Source: SZUA-229 sp041589175
GTDB taxonomy: Bacteria > Pseudomonadota > Gammaproteobacteria > SZUA-229
Direction: 5' to 3'
Assembly (NCBI GenBank): GCA_041589175.1
Contig: JBFHWF010000004.1
Location: 3,778 to 67,777 of the forward strand
Length of the DNA stretch: 64,000 nt
This document shows, piece after piece, positions 52,650 through 61,652 of this stretch. Under the pieces are notes generated by a model, which saw only the letters and a program-made list of their open reading frames with translations, was not told the DNA's origin and made no database searches. Position 1 is the first letter of the stretch; each line of letters opens with the position of its first letter. The translations under genes were made by a program, and so were the position numbers.

Positions 52650-54032
52650 ATGTCAGATATCGAATTCGACACACAGCTTATCAAGAAGTACGACATTGCC
52701 GGCCCCCGGTATACGTCCTACCCGACTGCCGTGCAGTTCAGTGAAGATTTCAGCGAAGCGGACTACCGCCAGCAGGCAGAAAAATCCAACCGCTCTGGTC
52801 GCGAACTCTCCCTGTATTTTCACCTGCCATTCTGCGACACCATCTGTTACTACTGCGCCTGTAACAAGGTCATCACCAAAGATCGTAGCAAGGCAGATCC
52901 TTACCTGAGCACCCTGCACCGGGAAATCGCTATGCAGGCAGAACTGTTCGATCGATCTCGCAAGGTCAATCAGCTTCACTGGGGTGGTGGAACCCCCACA
53001 TTTATCAGCCATGGGCAGATGCGCGAACTGATGGATGTGACGCGCCAGCACTTTAACCTGCATGATGATGACAGTGGTGAGTACTCTATCGAAATCGACC
53101 CCCGCGAAGTCAGCCGTGAAAGCATCGAGCTGCTCCGCGATATCGGCTTTAATCGAATGAGTCTGGGGGTACAGGATTTTAATCCTGACGTACAGAAAGC
53201 GGTCAATCGAATTCAATCTGAACAGCAGACACTGGATGCTCTCAACAGCGCCCGCGAGTGTGGCTTTAAGTCCATTAGTACCGACCTGATATACGGCCTG
53301 CCTCTGCAGACGCCCGACAGCTTTAACAACACACTGTCGCGTATTATCGAATTAGGTCCGGACCGCATCTCCTTATTTAACTACGCGCACATGCCCGAGT
53401 TATTTAAACCACAACGCCGCATCAATGAAGCAGACATGCCTGCGGCTGAAACAAAACTGAGCATTCTCAAACAAAGTATCGAGCAACTGATTGATGCAGG
53501 CTATGTCTATATCGGCATGGATCACTTTGCGCGCCCCGATGATGAACTCAGCATCGCCCAGCAACAGGGAAAGCTTTATCGTAACTTTCAGGGTTACGCC
53601 ACACATGCAGACTGCGACCTTATCGGCATGGGCATTACTTCAATCGGCACCATCGACAACAGCTTTGCACAGAATGTAAAAACCCTCGATGAATACACGG
53701 CAAAAATCGACGCAGGGCAACTCGCCGTTTTTCGTGGCATCCGCATCGACGAAGACGACCTGTTACGCCGCGACATTATCATGCAGCTCATCTGTCACTT
53801 TGATTTGAATTTTGCTGCAATGGAAGCTAAACATAGTATTAACTTCCGTGAATATTTTTCTATCGAACTGAAACAGTTACAGACAATGTGTGACGACGGA
53901 TTAATTGAATTAAACAATCAATCAATACGCGTCACCAGCAAAGGTCGCTTGCTGATTCGAAACATATGCATGGTATTCGACCGCTACCTGAATACCGGGC
54001 AACAACAGCAGCGTTTTTCCAGGGCTATCTAA
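52650..54032 (+). CDS. hemN: Oxygen-independent coproporphyrinogen III oxidase
   Basis: 460 residues, the E. coli HemN length. Radical SAM motif CDTICYYCACNKV, HWGGGTPTF, NRMSLGVQDFNPDVQKAVNR, MDHFARPDDEL and the C-terminal CPO domain. Decarboxylates coproporphyrinogen III without oxygen in heme synthesis. I find no FNR box (TTGAT-N4-ATCAA) in the 113 bases upstream, only a small palindrome ACCGACAGTCGGT at 52561-52573. Confidence 0.95.
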   Translation: MSDIEFDTQLIKKYDIAGPRYTSYPTAVQFSEDFSEADYRQQAEKSNRSGRELSLYFHLPFCDTICYYCACNKVITKDRSKADPYLSTLHREIAMQAELFDRSRKVNQLHWGGGTPTFISHGQMRELMDVTRQHFNLHDDDSGEYSIEIDPREVSRESIELLRDIGFNRMSLGVQDFNPDVQKAVNRIQSEQQTLDALNSARECGFKSISTDLIYGLPLQTPDSFNNTLSRIIELGPDRISLFNYAHMPELFKPQRRINEADMPAAETKLSILKQSIEQLIDAGYVYIGMDHFARPDDELSIAQQQGKLYRNFQGYATHADCDLIGMGITSIGTIDNSFAQNVKTLDEYTAKIDAGQLAVFRGIRIDEDDLLRRDIIMQLICHFDLNFAAMEAKHSINFREYFSIELKQLQTMCDDGLIELNNQSIRVTSKGRLLIRNICMVFDRYLNTGQQQQRFSRAI

Positions 54033-54062
54033 TATCTGCGTTGCAGTATAAGGGAGTCAATC

Positions 54063-54524
54063 ATGCCATCGCCACTGTTAAAAGAGTATCTTGACGAGAA
54101 CGATATCAAGTATGTATCGATTATGCATTCTATGGCCTTTACCGCTGTGGATATTGCCAAGAGTGCCCATATCCCTTCACGCGAGCTTGCCAAGACAGTC
54201 ATTCTCGAAGTCGATAACCAGATGGCTATGGCCGTTGTACCTGCCAACTACAAGGTTAACCTGACTATTTTGAAAGACGCACTTGATACTGACAATATTC
54301 GACTAGCTGATGAATCAAGATTTACACCACGCTTCAGGGATTGCGAAGTTGGTGCCATGCCTCCCTTTGGCTGCCTTTACGATATGGATGTCTATGTAGC
54401 CGAAAGCCTGTCGGAAGACGATACCATCGCCTTTAATGCCGGCTCTCATATGGAAATCATACAGATGGACTACAAAGACTATGAGAACCTGGTAAAACCA
54501 AGGTTTATCTTTCTGGACAACTAA
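54063..54524 (+). CDS. YbaK/ProX-type aminoacyl-tRNA deacylase
   Basis: 153 residues of the YbaK/EbsC fold. The conserved lysine is in ELAKTVIL, and the GAMPPFG loop of the active site is present. These stand-alone editing proteins hydrolyse mischarged tRNA, typically Cys- or Ala-tRNA(Pro). It starts 30 bases after hemN and the DUF6316-like gene follows closely. Confidence 0.88.
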   Translation: MPSPLLKEYLDENDIKYVSIMHSMAFTAVDIAKSAHIPSRELAKTVILEVDNQMAMAVVPANYKVNLTILKDALDTDNIRLADESRFTPRFRDCEVGAMPPFGCLYDMDVYVAESLSEDDTIAFNAGSHMEIIQMDYKDYENLVKPRFIFLDN

Positions 54525-54538
54525 GGCCATAGACCGCC

Positions 54539-54736
54539 ATGAGCATGAGACGGGAAAGCGATGCAAGCTCTGAAGCACAACGCAACGCTCATCGCAGTAG
54601 CCGCAGTTTTGAAGTCAATGGCCAGTGGTATTTTGAATTACGCGGTGGCGGACAGAAGGGGCCGTATGAAAGCAAAGCCGAAATGCAACAGGCACTGAAC
54701 GAATTTATTCAGTTTTACGAAGAGCTTAATCAATAA
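54539..54736 (+). CDS. DUF6316-like small protein, copy A
   Basis: 65 residues. Core pattern: FEVNGQWYFELRGGGQKGPY then a helix EMQQALNEFIQFYEEL. It shares NG-WYFE-RGG-QKGPY and the following helix with the gene at 54939-55145, so the two are tandem paralogues. The fold looks like a small GYF-like sheet plus a helix. Function unknown. ATG 54539 or 54545. Confidence 0.78.
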   Translation: MSMRRESDASSEAQRNAHRSSRSFEVNGQWYFELRGGGQKGPYESKAEMQQALNEFIQFYEELNQ

Positions 54737-54938
54737 AACTTATAACTAGCTCGTATTAATACAAATATTTTATTATCTGGTTTTTAAAACCTTTTCAGTC
54801 AGTTACCACTCCTCCTCACATAAACGTGGCATACCACCGGTCAATTAACACTGTTTATGCCATTGCGTGATTAAAAAGTTATTTTAATCTCATAAAGATA
54901 AGCTCAGAGTTTTCTGGCCAAATGATGACGAGGTCACT

Positions 54939-55145
54939 ATGCAAAAACACCGCGCAGGGGAACATAACCCCATACCCTTCCGTAACGAACGCTATTTCTG
55001 TGCCAATGGCTCCTGGTATTTTGAAGTCCGCGGCGGCGTACAGAAAGGCCCCTATGCAAACCGTGAAGAAATGGAAGCTGAACTGTTACTGTTTATCCGT
55101 GAGCAGAATATGCTTAACCAGTCCCTCAGGGGATCATCATCCTGA
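54939..55145 (+). CDS. DUF6316-like small protein, copy B
   Basis: 68 residues, GAGG seven bases before the ATG. Core pattern: FCANGSWYFEVRGGVQKGPY and a helix EEMEAELLLFIREQN. Paralogue of the gene at 54539-54736, separated from it by 202 bases in which I see no clear promoter or gene. Convergent with the MazG-like gene, two bases between the stops. Confidence 0.8.
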   Translation: MQKHRAGEHNPIPFRNERYFCANGSWYFEVRGGVQKGPYANREEMEAELLLFIREQNMLNQSLRGSSS

Positions 55146-55147
55146 TA

Positions 55148-55477
55148 CTAGTCACGAAATTCTGAAACGCGAATTCGTCCGTTAATCATTTTCGATTCGC
55201 GTTTCATGATTTTCGACATCTTATCCCAGAACGCCTGCTTCAGATCAAAATCCTGCGCGATCGCAGTACCCATAAGCAGGATCAGGAGATCAGCACATTC
55301 CTCGGCAAGCGCTTCAACTGGTTTCCCCTTACTGGCACAGGCCGAAATTTCTCCCAGCTCCTCGGTCATCAATGCAATGCGATACATGAGTTCCTCACCA
55401 CCGGTGTTTCTGAAATCATGCTTGTCATGGAACGCCTGTACTTCTGCCAGCATTTCGTTGTATGAATCCTGATTCAT
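55148..55477 (-). CDS. MazG-like nucleotide pyrophosphohydrolase
   Basis: 109 residues, all-alpha NTP pyrophosphatase fold. Metal-binding EExxE in MTEELGEISA and ExxD in ECADLLIL. The short MazG-like group cleaves (d)NTPs or modified nucleotides; E. coli MazG is twice this size with two domains. Likely house-cleaning. Divergent from the DsrC-like gene. Confidence 0.85.
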   Translation of the reverse strand: MNQDSYNEMLAEVQAFHDKHDFRNTGGEELMYRIALMTEELGEISACASKGKPVEALAEECADLLILLMGTAIAQDFDLKQAFWDKMSKIMKRESKMINGRIRVSEFRD

Positions 55478-55621
55478 CTAAAGCCTCTCTCATTTGACTC
55501 CGCCAGTTTCAGACAAAGGGCACTGGCAGGCAAGCCCCGTTGAACCATACTTATTTATGAGCCGAGTTATTATGGCGGCTCTTGCGATCCCGATCGACCA
55601 TTTTGCAGTGAGGTAACAGAC

Positions 55622-55951
55622 ATGAATACTGCACAACACCTGAACGACATTGAACTCGATGAGTATGGTCTTCTCAGGCATCCCGAGATGTGGAATCGTG
55701 AAGTTGCACAAATGATTGCCACTGAACTGGAAATTGGTGTACTCACGCCTGATCACTGGAATGTTATTGACGCACTTCGTAAACACTATGAGCGTTTCGG
55801 TGTTGCACCCGCAATGCACAACATCTGTCGTTCAAGCCACCACAGTGAAGACTGGGTGCACAACCTGTTTCACAGCTGCCTGAATGCATGGCGTGTATCC
55901 GGTTTACCCGACCCTGGTGAAGAAGCCAAAGCTTACCTGAATGACATGTAA
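55622..55951 (+). CDS. DsrC/TusE-family protein lacking both redox cysteines
   Basis: 109 residues, aligning over its whole length with DsrC and TusE: DEYGLLRHPEMWNREVAQ, LTPDHWNVIDALRKHYERFGVAPAMH and the C-terminal arm GLPDP. DsrC ends in a conserved cysteine (GCV) and has a second at the start of the arm; here the arm reads NAWRVSGLPDP and ends EAKAYLNDM, so both are absent. Two other cysteines (NICR, FHSC) lie elsewhere. Cysteine-less DsrC homologues have been proposed to be regulators. Shares no operon with tusA or other sulfur genes. Confidence 0.9.
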   Translation: MNTAQHLNDIELDEYGLLRHPEMWNREVAQMIATELEIGVLTPDHWNVIDALRKHYERFGVAPAMHNICRSSHHSEDWVHNLFHSCLNAWRVSGLPDPGEEAKAYLNDM

Positions 55952-55952
55952 G

Positions 55953-56759
55953 TTAGTGCTGTTCCGTTGTCTTCAGCAGGCGACGGAAGCTCAGTCTCTC
56001 ACGCTCATCGAATAATCGCCGCGATATCAACCACAGGGTTGATACCACACCAAAGCCTGTACCCGCAGTAATCATAAACATAATCAGGATCTGATATTTT
56101 ACCGCTTCAACCGGTGGCGCACCTGCAAGAATCTGACCTGTCATCATACCCGGCAAACTCACCAGCCCAGCTGCGGCCATGGAGTTAATAATCGGTATCA
56201 TACCGGCACGCATGGCCTCTTTACGAATATCAGAAATTGCATCACAGGGTGCCTGACCCAGCATCAGTCGCTGCTCGATAACGGGCCGTTGTTGCCATGC
56301 AGATTGCAATAAACGATCCATACCCAGAGCTATTCCAGTCATCGTATTTCCCAGCAACATACCCAGCAGTGGAATTGCATACTGAGGATGATACCAGGGA
56401 TCTGCCTGTATAATCACCAGCAAACAAAGCAGGGTAATAATAAAGGAAGAAACAAACAATGAACCCGTGCTGATGACAAAGCCACCGAGTGGATGTAATT
56501 TGCGTTTCTGTCGCGAAAGAATTTCAAAGCCCGCAACCGATATCATGAGCATCGCGATCAGCAGAATAAATAAAGGCTGAGTTGATGCAAACAGCGCTTT
56601 AAGCACAAGCCCTATCAGTAACAGTTGCACCGTTGTACGTAAGGCGGCGATATATAGTTGACGTGAAATATCAAGTTGCATTCGCCAGCTAAGCAAGCCC
56701 AGCAATAGCACCAGTATGGCAGCCATCGACAAATCAAGAGAACTTAACTCAATCAACAT
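55953..56759 (-). CDS. fetB: Iron export ABC permease FetB (UPF0014)
   Basis: 268 residues, about six helices, with ALRTTVQLLLIGLVLKALF, GNTMTGIALGMDRLL and SLPGMMTGQILAGAPPVEAVKYQI, the signatures of FetB/YbbM. With FetA it lowers cytoplasmic iron under oxidative stress. Overlaps the end of fetA by 11 bases. Convergent with the DsrC-like gene, one base apart. Confidence 0.92.
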   Translation of the reverse strand: MLIELSSLDLSMAAILVLLLGLLSWRMQLDISRQLYIAALRTTVQLLLIGLVLKALFASTQPLFILLIAMLMISVAGFEILSRQKRKLHPLGGFVISTGSLFVSSFIITLLCLLVIIQADPWYHPQYAIPLLGMLLGNTMTGIALGMDRLLQSAWQQRPVIEQRLMLGQAPCDAISDIRKEAMRAGMIPIINSMAAAGLVSLPGMMTGQILAGAPPVEAVKYQILIMFMITAGTGFGVVSTLWLISRRLFDERERLSFRRLLKTTEQH

Positions 56760-57345
56760 GATTCAACTCCCCGGACTGAAAAACAAAGTGATGCTGTGCT
56801 ATCCGTTTTAGCTGATCCGCATCATGACTCACCCAGATACAGGTCGCCTGATGAAGCTGCAGATACTCCATGACAAACTCTTCAAACAGACGGGTATTAT
56901 CCTGATCCAGATTCGCCGTGGGCTCATCAAGCAACAAAACCTGCGGCTGATTCTGTAACAGTCGCAGCAGTCCCAGACGTTGCTTCTCACCACTGGACAT
57001 ACGCATAATTGACCAGTGACCGACTTCAGACTGAAACCCAAGCCGTTCTAATGCATTCTGTTCAAGCGTTTCAAAATGCTCCGCCACACTGTCATACCAC
57101 CACTGGGATTCTGCAGGTAACAGGGCAACTTTCTTGCGCCACTCATGCGCAGGCACAGACTGTTGCTCTACAGCATCCAGATTTATTTTCCCCTGATGCG
57201 GTTCCAGATCAGCAAGACAGCGCAACAGCTGACTTTTTCCACAACCAGACGGGCCACTCAGACCTGTACACTGGCCGGCATGCAACTGAAAATCATAGGG
57301 ACCCAGTTCAAGAAAGCGAAGCTGTTCGACGTTGAGTGTTTTCAA
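56749..57345 (-). CDS. fetA: Iron export ABC ATP-binding protein FetA
   Basis: 198 residues, short ABC ATPase like E. coli FetA/YbbL. Walker A GPSGCGKSQ, signature SSGEKQR, Walker B VLLLDEPTANLD and switch His in WVSHD. Drives the FetB permease. Possibly co-transcribed with NfeD upstream, 85 bases away. Confidence 0.92.
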   Translation of the reverse strand: MKTLNVEQLRFLELGPYDFQLHAGQCTGLSGPSGCGKSQLLRCLADLEPHQGKINLDAVEQQSVPAHEWRKKVALLPAESQWWYDSVAEHFETLEQNALERLGFQSEVGHWSIMRMSSGEKQRLGLLRLLQNQPQVLLLDEPTANLDQDNTRLFEEFVMEYLQLHQATCIWVSHDADQLKRIAQHHFVFQSGELNHVD

Positions 57346-57430
57346 GCAGCAAATTAACTCTTATTCAATTCGACCTGCAACACAGGCCTGGTTATACACA
57401 GTACAGGTAGATTTATTTATATCGCCGATA

Positions 57431-57916
57431 TCAGTTATTATTCTGCACAGGGCGCACAAGAAACTTACCCACTTCAACACTACTCACCTTAACGCGTTGC
57501 CCCGCATCAATCTGCTCAACACCGGCACCTGTATCGATTTCAACTTTCCAGTCAATGCCAGAATAACGGGTTTTACCCGGCTGCATCAGGCTAATGTTTT
57601 CCTGTAGTACGAAGGTATATCCAACCAGGTCACTACTGTTATCCTTCTCGGGTATATCACTGTTCTGAAGATTCCTCAAAGGCTTCCACAATAGCAGCAT
57701 TGCAACACCTGAACAGATTGCCGTACTGGAAATACCTGCCGTCCAGGTCTCTGGCAATAACCCCAGCAACATAAATAAGCCAGTCACCAGCGCACCCACA
57801 CTACTAAACAACAGAATACCCGTTACCATACCGGTAATAACTTCAATCGACAGAAGCGCAAAGCCCAGTACAATCCAGAACTCTGCCTGGTGGTTATGTA
57901 TGTATTCAATCAGCAT
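57431..57916 (-). CDS. NfeD-family membrane protein
   Basis: 161 residues: three to four helices in the first 90 residues and a C-terminal OB-fold (KTRYSGIDWKVEID...AGQRVKVSSVEVGKFLV). Short NfeD proteins (YbbK-type) pair with SPFH partners. Start overlaps the SPFH stop (TAATG), confirming coupling. Confidence 0.92.
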   Translation of the reverse strand: MLIEYIHNHQAEFWIVLGFALLSIEVITGMVTGILLFSSVGALVTGLFMLLGLLPETWTAGISSTAICSGVAMLLLWKPLRNLQNSDIPEKDNSSDLVGYTFVLQENISLMQPGKTRYSGIDWKVEIDTGAGVEQIDAGQRVKVSSVEVGKFLVRPVQNNN

Positions 57917-58872
57917 TATTGTGTATCTGCCTGTTTCTTTTTCAAGCTATTGATAATCGTCATCGCTTCCGCAACCAGTGTAGATGCACTCGTCTGGCTA
58001 TCGGGCAACAGCACCACTGATGATTCTTTTGCAATGGCTTCTTTTGCCATAATTGCTTTTTCTGCCAGCTCCAGCTGAATTGCACTCTGCCCTTCATCGG
58101 TATGCGCCACCTTGCCGATCATATGCAGGGCTTTTGTTTTCGCTTCGGCAACTGAGAGAATAGCCTGCGCTTCACCCTGAGCCTGCAATATCTGCTCCGA
58201 TTTATCTGCCTCCGCGCGCAACACAATCGCCTGCTTCTGACCTTCTGCAACATTAATAGAGGCCTGTCGTTCACCTTCTGATTCCAGAATCTGCGCGCGC
58301 TTGTCACGCTCCGCCTTCATCTGTCGTTCCATAGCCTCCAGCACGGAACGCGGTGGTTCGATATCCTTGATTTCATAGCGCAGCACCTGCACACCCCAGG
58401 GCTCCGCGGCCTCATTAATAATATTTACAATATTGGTATTCAGGCTTTCCCGTTCTTCAAATGTTTTATCCAGATCAATCTTACCGATTTCAGAACGCAT
58501 GGTTGTCTGCGCCAGCTGAGTCACCGCGTAAACATAGTTATCAACACCATAAGATGCTTTATACGGATCGAGAACCTTGAGATAGAGCACCCCATCAACA
58601 ACCAGTGAGATATTATCCTTTGTGATTGCACTCTGACTGGGCACATCGACCGCCTGTTCTTTAAGTGATCGATCGTAGGAAACCTTATCGATAAACGGAA
58701 GCATGAAATTCAACCCCGCTTCCATCGACTTATTGTATTTACCAAAGCGTTCAATAATAAGCGCTCGATTTTGTGGCACGAATTTAACCGACGTTTTAAT
58801 AAAGACAAAGATCAGTATTGCAAGACCGACCCAGAAATTAAATATAAATCCAAGAATTTCTTCGACCATCAT
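57916..58872 (-). CDS. SPFH/Band 7 (stomatin-like, QmcA) protein
   Basis: 318 residues: one membrane helix (about 6-24), an SPFH domain (VPQNRALIIERFGKYNKSMEAGLNFMLPFID) and a long Ala/Glu-rich coiled coil (RQASINVAEGQKQAIVLRAEADKSEQ). Forms oligomers at the inner membrane and works with NfeD in membrane microdomains. ATG 58872 or 58869, both after AAAGGA. Confidence 0.93.
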   Translation of the reverse strand: MMVEEILGFIFNFWVGLAILIFVFIKTSVKFVPQNRALIIERFGKYNKSMEAGLNFMLPFIDKVSYDRSLKEQAVDVPSQSAITKDNISLVVDGVLYLKVLDPYKASYGVDNYVYAVTQLAQTTMRSEIGKIDLDKTFEERESLNTNIVNIINEAAEPWGVQVLRYEIKDIEPPRSVLEAMERQMKAERDKRAQILESEGERQASINVAEGQKQAIVLRAEADKSEQILQAQGEAQAILSVAEAKTKALHMIGKVAHTDEGQSAIQLELAEKAIMAKEAIAKESSVVLLPDSQTSASTLVAEAMTIINSLKKKQADTQ

Positions 58873-58879
58873 TTTTCCT

Positions 58880-59662
58880 TTACTTGTCGCCAGGTTTCTG
58901 ACCCAGCATATATTTCCTGTTAGTTTTTATCATCGACTGAATTTCCCTGACATACTCATCACCTCGACTCGAATATTTTTCAAGGCCTTCAGCCAGCCTG
59001 AGCGCATCGACATTCTGCCCTTTTTTACGCATACCAGAACGCATTTTCCTGAGTGTGCGATAGGCGTTACCACGATTCAAATTGTGCATATAACTACTGA
59101 CAGATTCATTGATACTGTCGAATGCGGCAACCTCATGACGCTTACCCGCATCACGTTGCTCGGGAACAATTCCACATCCTTTATCAAAACACCACTGGCC
59201 AAACAGGTTATTCGCCTGTTGTGCGAAACGTGACTGCCCCCATGCTGACTCATTGGCGGCCTGACTCAACACCAGCTCTACAGGCAAAGTATCAACACGA
59301 CGCAGCAGGGTATCCCATTGCGGTTTATCGTGATCCCATTCAATGTCATACTGATCGGCCACACCAGCAATCCAGCCGGCCTGCTCATCGGATTGCATGG
59401 CTGACTCAAGTCGAGTCCGAGTATCCCGTATTTTCTGATTTTCATTTATCACAACTGGACGTAGTGCATCAAAGAACCGTTGTTTCTTTTCTTTCACATC
59501 CTTAACATCGTCATAATTAAAAACGTCTTCTGCCTGCAGGATGTCCATCGTTTTAGCATGGGTTTTCCTGAATAGTGATTTGCCACCCGGCTGCCAGTAA
59601 TCCACCCCGACAAAAACCAGCAGTGCGATAGCCAGCATCGACAACAGTACCGTTTTTCTCAT
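58880..59662 (-). CDS. Bax-like glucosaminidase-domain protein
   Basis: 260 residues. N-terminal signal anchor (residues 4-21), a helical stretch, then a glucosaminidase domain: LPVELVLSQAANESAWGQSRFAQQANNLFGQWCF with the catalytic Glu in NESAWG. Predicted to cleave peptidoglycan glycan in the periplasm, as E. coli Bax. Its start overlaps the bioA stop by one base (TAATG), and the SPFH gene follows by seven bases, so bioA-bax-SPFH-nfeD is one transcription unit. Confidence 0.9.
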   Translation of the reverse strand: MRKTVLLSMLAIALLVFVGVDYWQPGGKSLFRKTHAKTMDILQAEDVFNYDDVKDVKEKKQRFFDALRPVVINENQKIRDTRTRLESAMQSDEQAGWIAGVADQYDIEWDHDKPQWDTLLRRVDTLPVELVLSQAANESAWGQSRFAQQANNLFGQWCFDKGCGIVPEQRDAGKRHEVAAFDSINESVSSYMHNLNRGNAYRTLRKMRSGMRKKGQNVDALRLAEGLEKYSSRGDEYVREIQSMIKTNRKYMLGQKPGDK

Positions 59663-60939
59663 TATTTTAGTACCTCGAATATTGCATTTCCCAGCTTATC
59701 AATTTCATCCGCTGTAATAATATAGGGAGGCATGACATACACCAGTTTGCCGAATGGCCGGATCCACACGCCCTGATCAACCAGTGCCGGTTGCAACTGT
59801 TGCATGTTTACAGCCTGCCTGCACTCTACAACACCAATTGCGCCCAGCACTCTAACTTCGGCAACAGCTTCCAGTGAAGCACACCTGCCCAGCGCCTGTT
59901 TCAGATTTTTTTCGATGCCTTGTATCGTCTTCTGCCAGTCGGACGCCAGCAACAACCGAACACTGGCCAGTGATACTGCACAGGCCAGCGGGTTTGCCAT
60001 AAAGGTTGGACCATGCATAAACACACCTGGATTACCATTCGATATGGTCTCTGCAATATGCCCTGTTGTCAGCGTCGCCGCAAGACTCATATAGCCGCCG
60101 GTTAATGCCTTGCCAACACACATAATATCAGGCGTTATACCTGCATGTTCACAGGCAAATAACTTCCCGGTTCGAGCAAAGCCTGTTGCAATTTCATCCA
60201 GTATCAGCAATACATCATATTCATCACAAAGACGCCGCGCATGGCGTAAAAAATCCGCGGAGTAGAAACGCATTCCGCCGGCACCCTGCACCACGGGCTC
60301 AAGAATAAACGCCGCAATTTTCTGATGGCCGTTTTCAAGCGCCTGTTGCAATGCCGCTATAGCCGAAGGCTCGCAGTCTTCATCGACCTTTGCCGTTGGC
60401 GCATCTATAAATACCTGCTGCATAAGCGAGGAACTAAACAGGTTATGCATACCCGTAACCGGGTCACAGACTGACATGGCGCCAAAGGTGTCACCATGAT
60501 ATCCCTGACGTAAGGTCAGGAACTGTTGCTTCTCCGGTAACTGTCGATCATGCCAGTACTGGATCGCCATTTTCATGGCTACCTCGACGGACACCGAGCC
60601 AGAGTCAGAAAAAAATACGGATGTCAGCGGAGCCGGACTTATCGACACCAGCAGCTCAGCCAGTTCGATAGCTGGCTCATGGGTCAGACCACCAAACATC
60701 ACATGACTCATTTTGTGAATCTGCGCTTCTAGTGCTTCATTCAATACGGGATGATTGTATCCATGAATCGCACACCACCAGGAGGCCATGCCATCAATCA
60801 GCTCTCTGCCATCGGCAAGCCTGAGCCTGCATCCCTGAGCAGACACCACCGGAAAGAGTGGCTGCTCGGTGGCAAAGGACGCATAGGGATGCCAGAGCAC
60901 CTGGCGATCCCGTTGCAACAAGTGCTGGAACGTGTGCAT
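59662..60939 (-). CDS. bioA: Adenosylmethionine-8-amino-7-oxononanoate transaminase
   Basis: 425 residues. Class III aminotransferase motifs: GMASWWCAIHGYNHP, GYHGDTFGAMSV, LDEIATGFARTGKLFACEHAGI and the PLP lysine in CVGKALTGG. Converts KAPA to DAPA with SAM as amino donor. It is separate from bioB-bioF and heads a unit with envelope genes. Confidence 0.95.
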   Translation of the reverse strand: MHTFQHLLQRDRQVLWHPYASFATEQPLFPVVSAQGCRLRLADGRELIDGMASWWCAIHGYNHPVLNEALEAQIHKMSHVMFGGLTHEPAIELAELLVSISPAPLTSVFFSDSGSVSVEVAMKMAIQYWHDRQLPEKQQFLTLRQGYHGDTFGAMSVCDPVTGMHNLFSSSLMQQVFIDAPTAKVDEDCEPSAIAALQQALENGHQKIAAFILEPVVQGAGGMRFYSADFLRHARRLCDEYDVLLILDEIATGFARTGKLFACEHAGITPDIMCVGKALTGGYMSLAATLTTGHIAETISNGNPGVFMHGPTFMANPLACAVSLASVRLLLASDWQKTIQGIEKNLKQALGRCASLEAVAEVRVLGAIGVVECRQAVNMQQLQPALVDQGVWIRPFGKLVYVMPPYIITADEIDKLGNAIFEVLK

Positions 60940-61201
60940 ATATTATGATGCCTCGAAGAAAAACCGCACCTTAACCCATCACAGATACAAGGTACAGCTG
61001 ACCCTGCACACAGGCTAACCCAAACAGGTTATATTATTGATTCTATTGAAAAATATCAGATACTGTATCTATTGTCACATATCTGCAAGGCGCTTCCTGA
61101 TATAACAGCTCACATAATTATTAGATCATTAGCCAGAAGCTGCTGGTCAGCACCGGGCGACACGCTTTTTTATGCAGTATTTTTCAGGGGGATGTTCTCG
61201 G

Positions 61202-61651
61202 ATGCCAGTCAGTTTTCCACAACGGCATAGCTCTTCTCACCAGAAGACGGATGCCAGCCAATGCTCGGCCACGATGGATAGTATTATTCAGGGCAGTTTT
61301 GAACAAAGCGAAAGCGCCGTGTTTGGTGTAGACAACCGTGGTCGAATTGGTTACTGGAACGCGCGTATCTCAGAGCTGTTTGACCTGCCCCAGGGTAGCA
61401 CGCTTAATGGCCTGCACTGTTCAGACCTGCTTTGTGGCGGACAGCAGCAGTGTAGCGATCGCTGTTGCCAGAGCTGCGCGATCAAACAGACTATGCTCGA
61501 CGAACGCCAGATTAATCACTACACACTGTCAATACGCGCCGCCACGGGTAAAACGCGCCATGTGAAAGTATCGACCTGTTATGTTTACCCCACGTCCAGT
61601 GACAGTGTCAGCACCTATTTCAGCCTGCGTATCGAAAAAGACAGCAAATAA
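61202..61651 (+). CDS. PAS-domain protein with a cysteine cluster
   Basis: 149 residues from ATG 61202 (AGGGGG about ten bases upstream; ATG 61172 also possible). One PAS domain: FEQSESAVFGVDNRGRIGYWNARISELFDLP, then six cysteines in 20 residues (HCSDLLC...QCSDRCCQSC), then the PAS beta strands. Probably a cytoplasmic sensor with a metal or Fe-S site or redox disulfides; no output domain follows, so it must act through a partner. Lies between bioA and radC. Family unnamed. Confidence 0.75.
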   Translation: MPVSFPQRHSSSHQKTDASQCSATMDSIIQGSFEQSESAVFGVDNRGRIGYWNARISELFDLPQGSTLNGLHCSDLLCGGQQQCSDRCCQSCAIKQTMLDERQINHYTLSIRAATGKTRHVKVSTCYVYPTSSDSVSTYFSLRIEKDSK

Positions 61652-61652
61652 T

